Assembly (NCBI GenBank): GCA_030615705.1
Contig: JAUWYT010000078.1
Coordinates: 1-7,010 of the forward strand
DNA: 7,010 bases
Direction: 5' to 3'
Source of the DNA: Chloroflexota bacterium
Lineage (GTDB): Bacteria; Chloroflexota; Anaerolineae; VGOG01
Below the pieces are notes generated by a model, which did not search any database, was not told the DNA's origin, and was given only the letters and a program-made list of their open reading frames with translations. This document shows positions 6,881-7,010 of this stretch, piece by piece (positions within the stretch are counted from its first letter, which is position 1; every line of letters begins with the position of its first letter). A program made the position numbers and the translations under genes.

Positions 6881-6894
6881 GCCCCCCATGCGAC

Positions 6895-6924
6895 AAAAAG
6901 CCGAGGCCCGCAGGCTCTCGGCTC
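6895..6924 (-). terminator. Intrinsic terminator after the HicA-like gene
   Basis: On the minus strand GCCGAG and CTCGGC (6922-6917 and 6905-6900) form a stem with an inner CC/GG pairing and a short loop, directly followed by TTTTT (6899-6895). It begins seven bases after the TGA at 6931-6933, as expected for the terminator of that gene. Confidence 0.8.
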
Positions 6925-6930
6925 AATCTC

Positions 6931-7010
6931 TCAAGGCAGCTTCAAAAACTCCTCTGGGGTAAGCCCAGCATCTTTGATGATCCTAAACACAAAGGCCTTG
7001 CTTCCTGGCC
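6931..7010 (-). CDS. C-terminal end of a small gene, possibly a HicA-type toxin
   Basis: Only the last 25 codons are in the window; the gene continues past the right edge. The residues PGSKAFVFRIIKDAGLTPEEFLKLP end in TGA. The pattern of a short basic strand followed by (R)IIKDAGLTPEEFLKL resembles the C-terminal helix of HicA/YcfA mRNA-interferase toxins, which commonly end in IL..AGLS.EEFL.L. The fragment is too short for a firm family call. A terminator follows immediately, so it is the last gene of its own transcription unit and not part of the rluD unit. Confidence 0.45.
   Translation of the reverse strand, partial: PGSKAFVFRIIKDAGLTPEEFLKLP

Noticed and set aside
1..7010. CRISPR array, tRNA or rRNA genes
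   Set aside because: I saw no regularly spaced short repeats, no tRNA-like cloverleaf and no rRNA-like segment. The only repeats are the amrS copies and the small palindromes described.

Overview
The window is a gene-dense bacterial segment in which every supported gene reads on the minus strand, so transcription runs from high to low coordinates. Several things point to an uncultured or poorly annotated anaerobic lineage, possibly Chloroflexota. These are the moderately high GC, an AmmeMemoRadiSam-type radical SAM enzyme, a YhaO/YhaN-like nuclease-ATPase pair and a repeat carrying the CATTCTGAGCG / AGCGAAGA motif. The taxonomic guess is an inference from protein style only, with low to moderate confidence.

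Layout from the upstream (right) end. At 6931-7010 is the last 25 codons of a small gene whose tail resembles a HicA-type toxin, closed by an intrinsic terminator at 6895-6924. An AT-richer, non-coding leader (6669-6894) follows, with three overlapping inverted repeats and a weak candidate promoter. Next comes an RluA/RluD-family 23S rRNA pseudouridine synthase (5670-6668), which carries an unusual insert of about 17 residues. A nested palindromic repeat (5562-5680) fills most of the gap to the next gene, and one of its terminal repeats supplies the rluD stop codon. Then comes a full-length AmrS-type radical SAM enzyme (4461-5522). A good sigma70-like promoter overlaps the amrS stop codon and drives a tightly coupled two-gene operon. 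That operon consists of a metallophosphoesterase nuclease (3285-4385) and an SbcC/YhaN-like ATPase with a predicted membrane hairpin inside its coiled coil (1090-3285).

The left end is scarred. Below the ATPase gene lies a frameshifted remnant of a multi-helix membrane protein (639-1005). It runs directly into a second, 5'-truncated copy of amrS (1-638), which is about 93% identical to the intact copy with no indels. The nuclease-ATPase operon is therefore bracketed by direct repeats of amrS sequence, a configuration that could arise by duplication and that could recombine.

Functionally, the nuclease and ATPase should form an Mre11-Rad50-like (SbcCD/YhaON) DNA-end-processing complex, probably membrane-associated. 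RluD modifies ribosomal RNA. AmrS belongs to a conserved system of uncertain chemistry whose usual partners (AMMECR1 and Memo proteins) are not in this window. The most interesting points are the membrane-anchored SbcCD-like pair with altered catalytic motifs, the amrS duplication scar, the palindromic element that ends rluD, and the mutually exclusive hairpins in the rluD leader.
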